Part shown: positions 63,054 to 64,000 of the stretch, one piece after another | Position numbering within the stretch: position 1 is the first letter of the stretch | Layout of the letters: each line of letters starts with the position of its first letter | Origin: Tetradesmus obliquus | Taxonomy: Eukaryota; Chlorophyta; Chlorophyceae; Sphaeropleales; Scenedesmaceae | Reading direction: 5' to 3' | Assembly (NCBI GenBank): GCA_030272155.1 | Contig: CP126195.1 | Coordinates: 1,409,001-1,473,000, forward strand | Length of the DNA stretch: 64,000 nucleotides | Notes under the pieces: generated by a model | Told to the model about the DNA's origin: nothing | Databases searched by the model: none | Seen by the model: only the letters and a program-made list of their open reading frames with translations | Program-made: the position numbers and the translations under genes

Positions 63054-63657
63054 GAACAGGGCTGGTGCACTGTAGACACGCCGCGCGTGCGCTGCTCCTG
63101 CGACATGGATGGTGTCGACGGCGACCTGTGCCAGCTAGTGACAGAAACAGTCTGCCTGAATCAGTGCAGTGGCCACGGGGAGTGCCTCAGGGGCTTTTGC
63201 AGCTGCTTTGAGGGCTGGTATGGCTTAGATTGTGGCCGGCTGGCCAATGCAAGTGTGCTGGAGGCTCCGGCTACTGCTGCTGCAGGGGTTAATGGCAAGG
63301 ACGGTAGTAATGACAAGGAGGGGTTAGGTCAGAAGGATGAGGGCGAATCGAATTTGAATTCAAAAAGTGTTAGTGACAAAGAAGGAGATGAGGATGAGGA
63401 GGGTGAGGGGCGGGGTGTGAGTGAAAATGAGGCTGCGGAGATTGCAGGGGATGCGGCGTTAGAGGCAGAAGCCGCACTGTCTGCTGACTCGCCAGCTGGC
63501 GACGAGGCTGACGCAGCAGCAGCAGCAGCAGAGCAGATCGAGGCGGCGGCTGCGGCAGCAGCAGCAGCGCTGCCGGATCATTTGCGGTTGCTGTTTGAGC
63601 GGCCGTATTTGAAGAACCTCGCTGTGGATGTGTGGAGTACCACAACCTCTGCAGCCG

Positions 63658-63695
<38 letters not shown>

Positions 63696-64000
63696 TCTGC
63701 CACTGGGCCGGATGGGCAGTTTCTCCAAGAGGAGCAGCAGCAGCAGGCGCTGATCAACATTGCAGCGCACGGCGGGGCAGCAGATGCGGCAGCAGCAGAG
63801 GTGCAGGCGCCGCCAATTCCTGACATCTATTTCAAGCCTTTGCACGAGGCAGAGGAGGCAGCAGCAGCAGCAGTAGCGCAGGCGAAGAAGCGCACGACGC
63901 GGCACCTGACAGCAGCACCTGAAGACCAGCAGCAGCAGCAGCAGCAAGAAGAGGAGGAAGAGGAGCTTCGGCTGCAGCAGCTGGAAGAGCAGCTTGAGGC
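59505..64000 (+). CDS. Exostosin-like (GT47-type) protein with EGF-like modules, 3' truncated
   Basis: Exons in phase: 59505-59883, 60970-61117, 62117-62339, and 63060 onward to the window end. A signal anchor (VAIWLCCLACSC, residues about 13-24) follows a short basic N-terminus, as in Golgi type II enzymes. Cysteine modules: CPNGCSGRGVCNGDTGLCDC; CASPDLRPCTNRYRA; CAGVCDDATGICYCDGP; GWCTVDTPRVRCSCDMDG; then the EGF-like CLNQCSGHGECLRGFCSCFE and GWYGLDC. After this comes an acidic, Ala-rich linker, RLLFERPYLKNLAVDVW and PDIYFKPLHEAEE. This order resembles algal exostosin-like proteins, whose catalytic GT47 domain normally follows the EGF part. That domain lies beyond the window, so glycosyltransferase activity is inferred from architecture only. 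Confidence 0.65.
60470..60925 (+). repeat. Upstream copies of exostosin-like exon 2 start
   Basis: CTG tract plus CAG|GTGTGGxTGGCC and the CxSPDLRPCTNxY-coding start recur near 60478, 60592, 60738 and 60853, before the functional exon at 60970. Confidence 0.85.
61180..61535 (+). repeat. Downstream copies of exostosin-like exon 2 end
   Basis: HIGPNKRDVNWTAPGWTQS with AGCAG|GTGCG is repeated at about 61188-61256 and 61380-61443 (the latter with a short deletion). A weaker copy lies near 61500-61535. Confidence 0.85.
61640..62000 (+). repeat. Two upstream copies of exostosin-like exon 3 start
   Basis: TTCTGCAG|GTGCGCCGGCGTGTGTGA through CGGCCTGG or CGGCCCGG recurs at 61648-61765 and 61876-62002. 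Each is preceded or followed by CTG tracts. The functional exon starts at 62117. Confidence 0.88.
62440..63010 (+). repeat. Copies of exostosin-like exon 3 end and exon 4 start
   Basis: The end of exon 3 (CQRLxSDDKGQALxWGTGGG) recurs at about 62480-62575. Three upstream copies of the exon 4 start (GWCTVDTPRVRCSCDMD) with acceptors lie near 62694, 62820 and 62938, separated by CTG tracts. The functional start is 63060. Confidence 0.88.

Overview
The window looks like nuclear DNA of a green alga, most likely a chlorophycean. This is inferred from four things: plant-type TSET/TPLATE subunit TWD40-2, an exostosin-like protein with EGF-type cysteine modules of the kind seen in algae, short GT-AG introns, and very heavy CAG/CTG content. 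No prokaryotic signals, CRISPR arrays, rRNA or convincing tRNA genes are seen. Exon models were built by hand from splice motifs, reading phase and remembered family patterns; no search was run.

Layout. 0.7-2.4 kb (-): a cysteine-rich Stig1-like gene split by a 715-bp element with terminal inverted repeats and an AATT target duplication. 4.6-8.6 kb (+): serpin 1, 7 exons, 412 aa. 10.0-17.6 kb (-): a secreted sulfatase with an unusual C-A-Q-S-R active-site motif. 18.5-23.0 kb (-): serpin 2, 8 exons, 503 aa, sharing intron positions with serpin 1. 23.7-27.0 kb (-): Gln-rich repeat protein A. 27.3-28.9 kb (+): an Ala/Ser-rich single-pass membrane protein. 30.4-32.6 kb (-): ribosomal protein eS26. 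33.8-34.2 kb: a 367-bp hAT-type MITE with 8-bp target duplication. 35.2-35.9 kb (-): mitochondrial-type ribosomal protein uL22. 36.9-55.0 kb (+): the endocytic TSET/TPLATE subunit TWD40-2 (TTRAY2), 29 exons in consistent phase, 1864 aa. 56.2-58.6 kb (+): Gln-rich protein B, paralogue of A. 59.5 kb to the window end (+): an EGF/exostosin-like protein, cut off by the window.

The dominant and most unusual property is structural. Nearly every multi-exon gene carries extra, partial, tandem copies of its own exon ends inside its introns, or of its last coding segment beyond its stop codon. A copy usually keeps the adjacent splice site and is often separated from the next by a (CTG)n tract read on the sense strand. 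Many functional 3' splice sites are themselves the end of a (CTG)nCAG tract. The longest pure tract is 75 CTG units, in serpin 1. This suggests one mutational process, CTG-associated tandem duplication focused on exon-intron junctions, that is reshaping genes here and supplying decoy or alternative exons.

The genes do not form one pathway. The two serpins, the sulfatase and the Stig1-like and exostosin-like proteins are secretory or extracellular types. TWD40-2, eS26 and uL22m are housekeeping.
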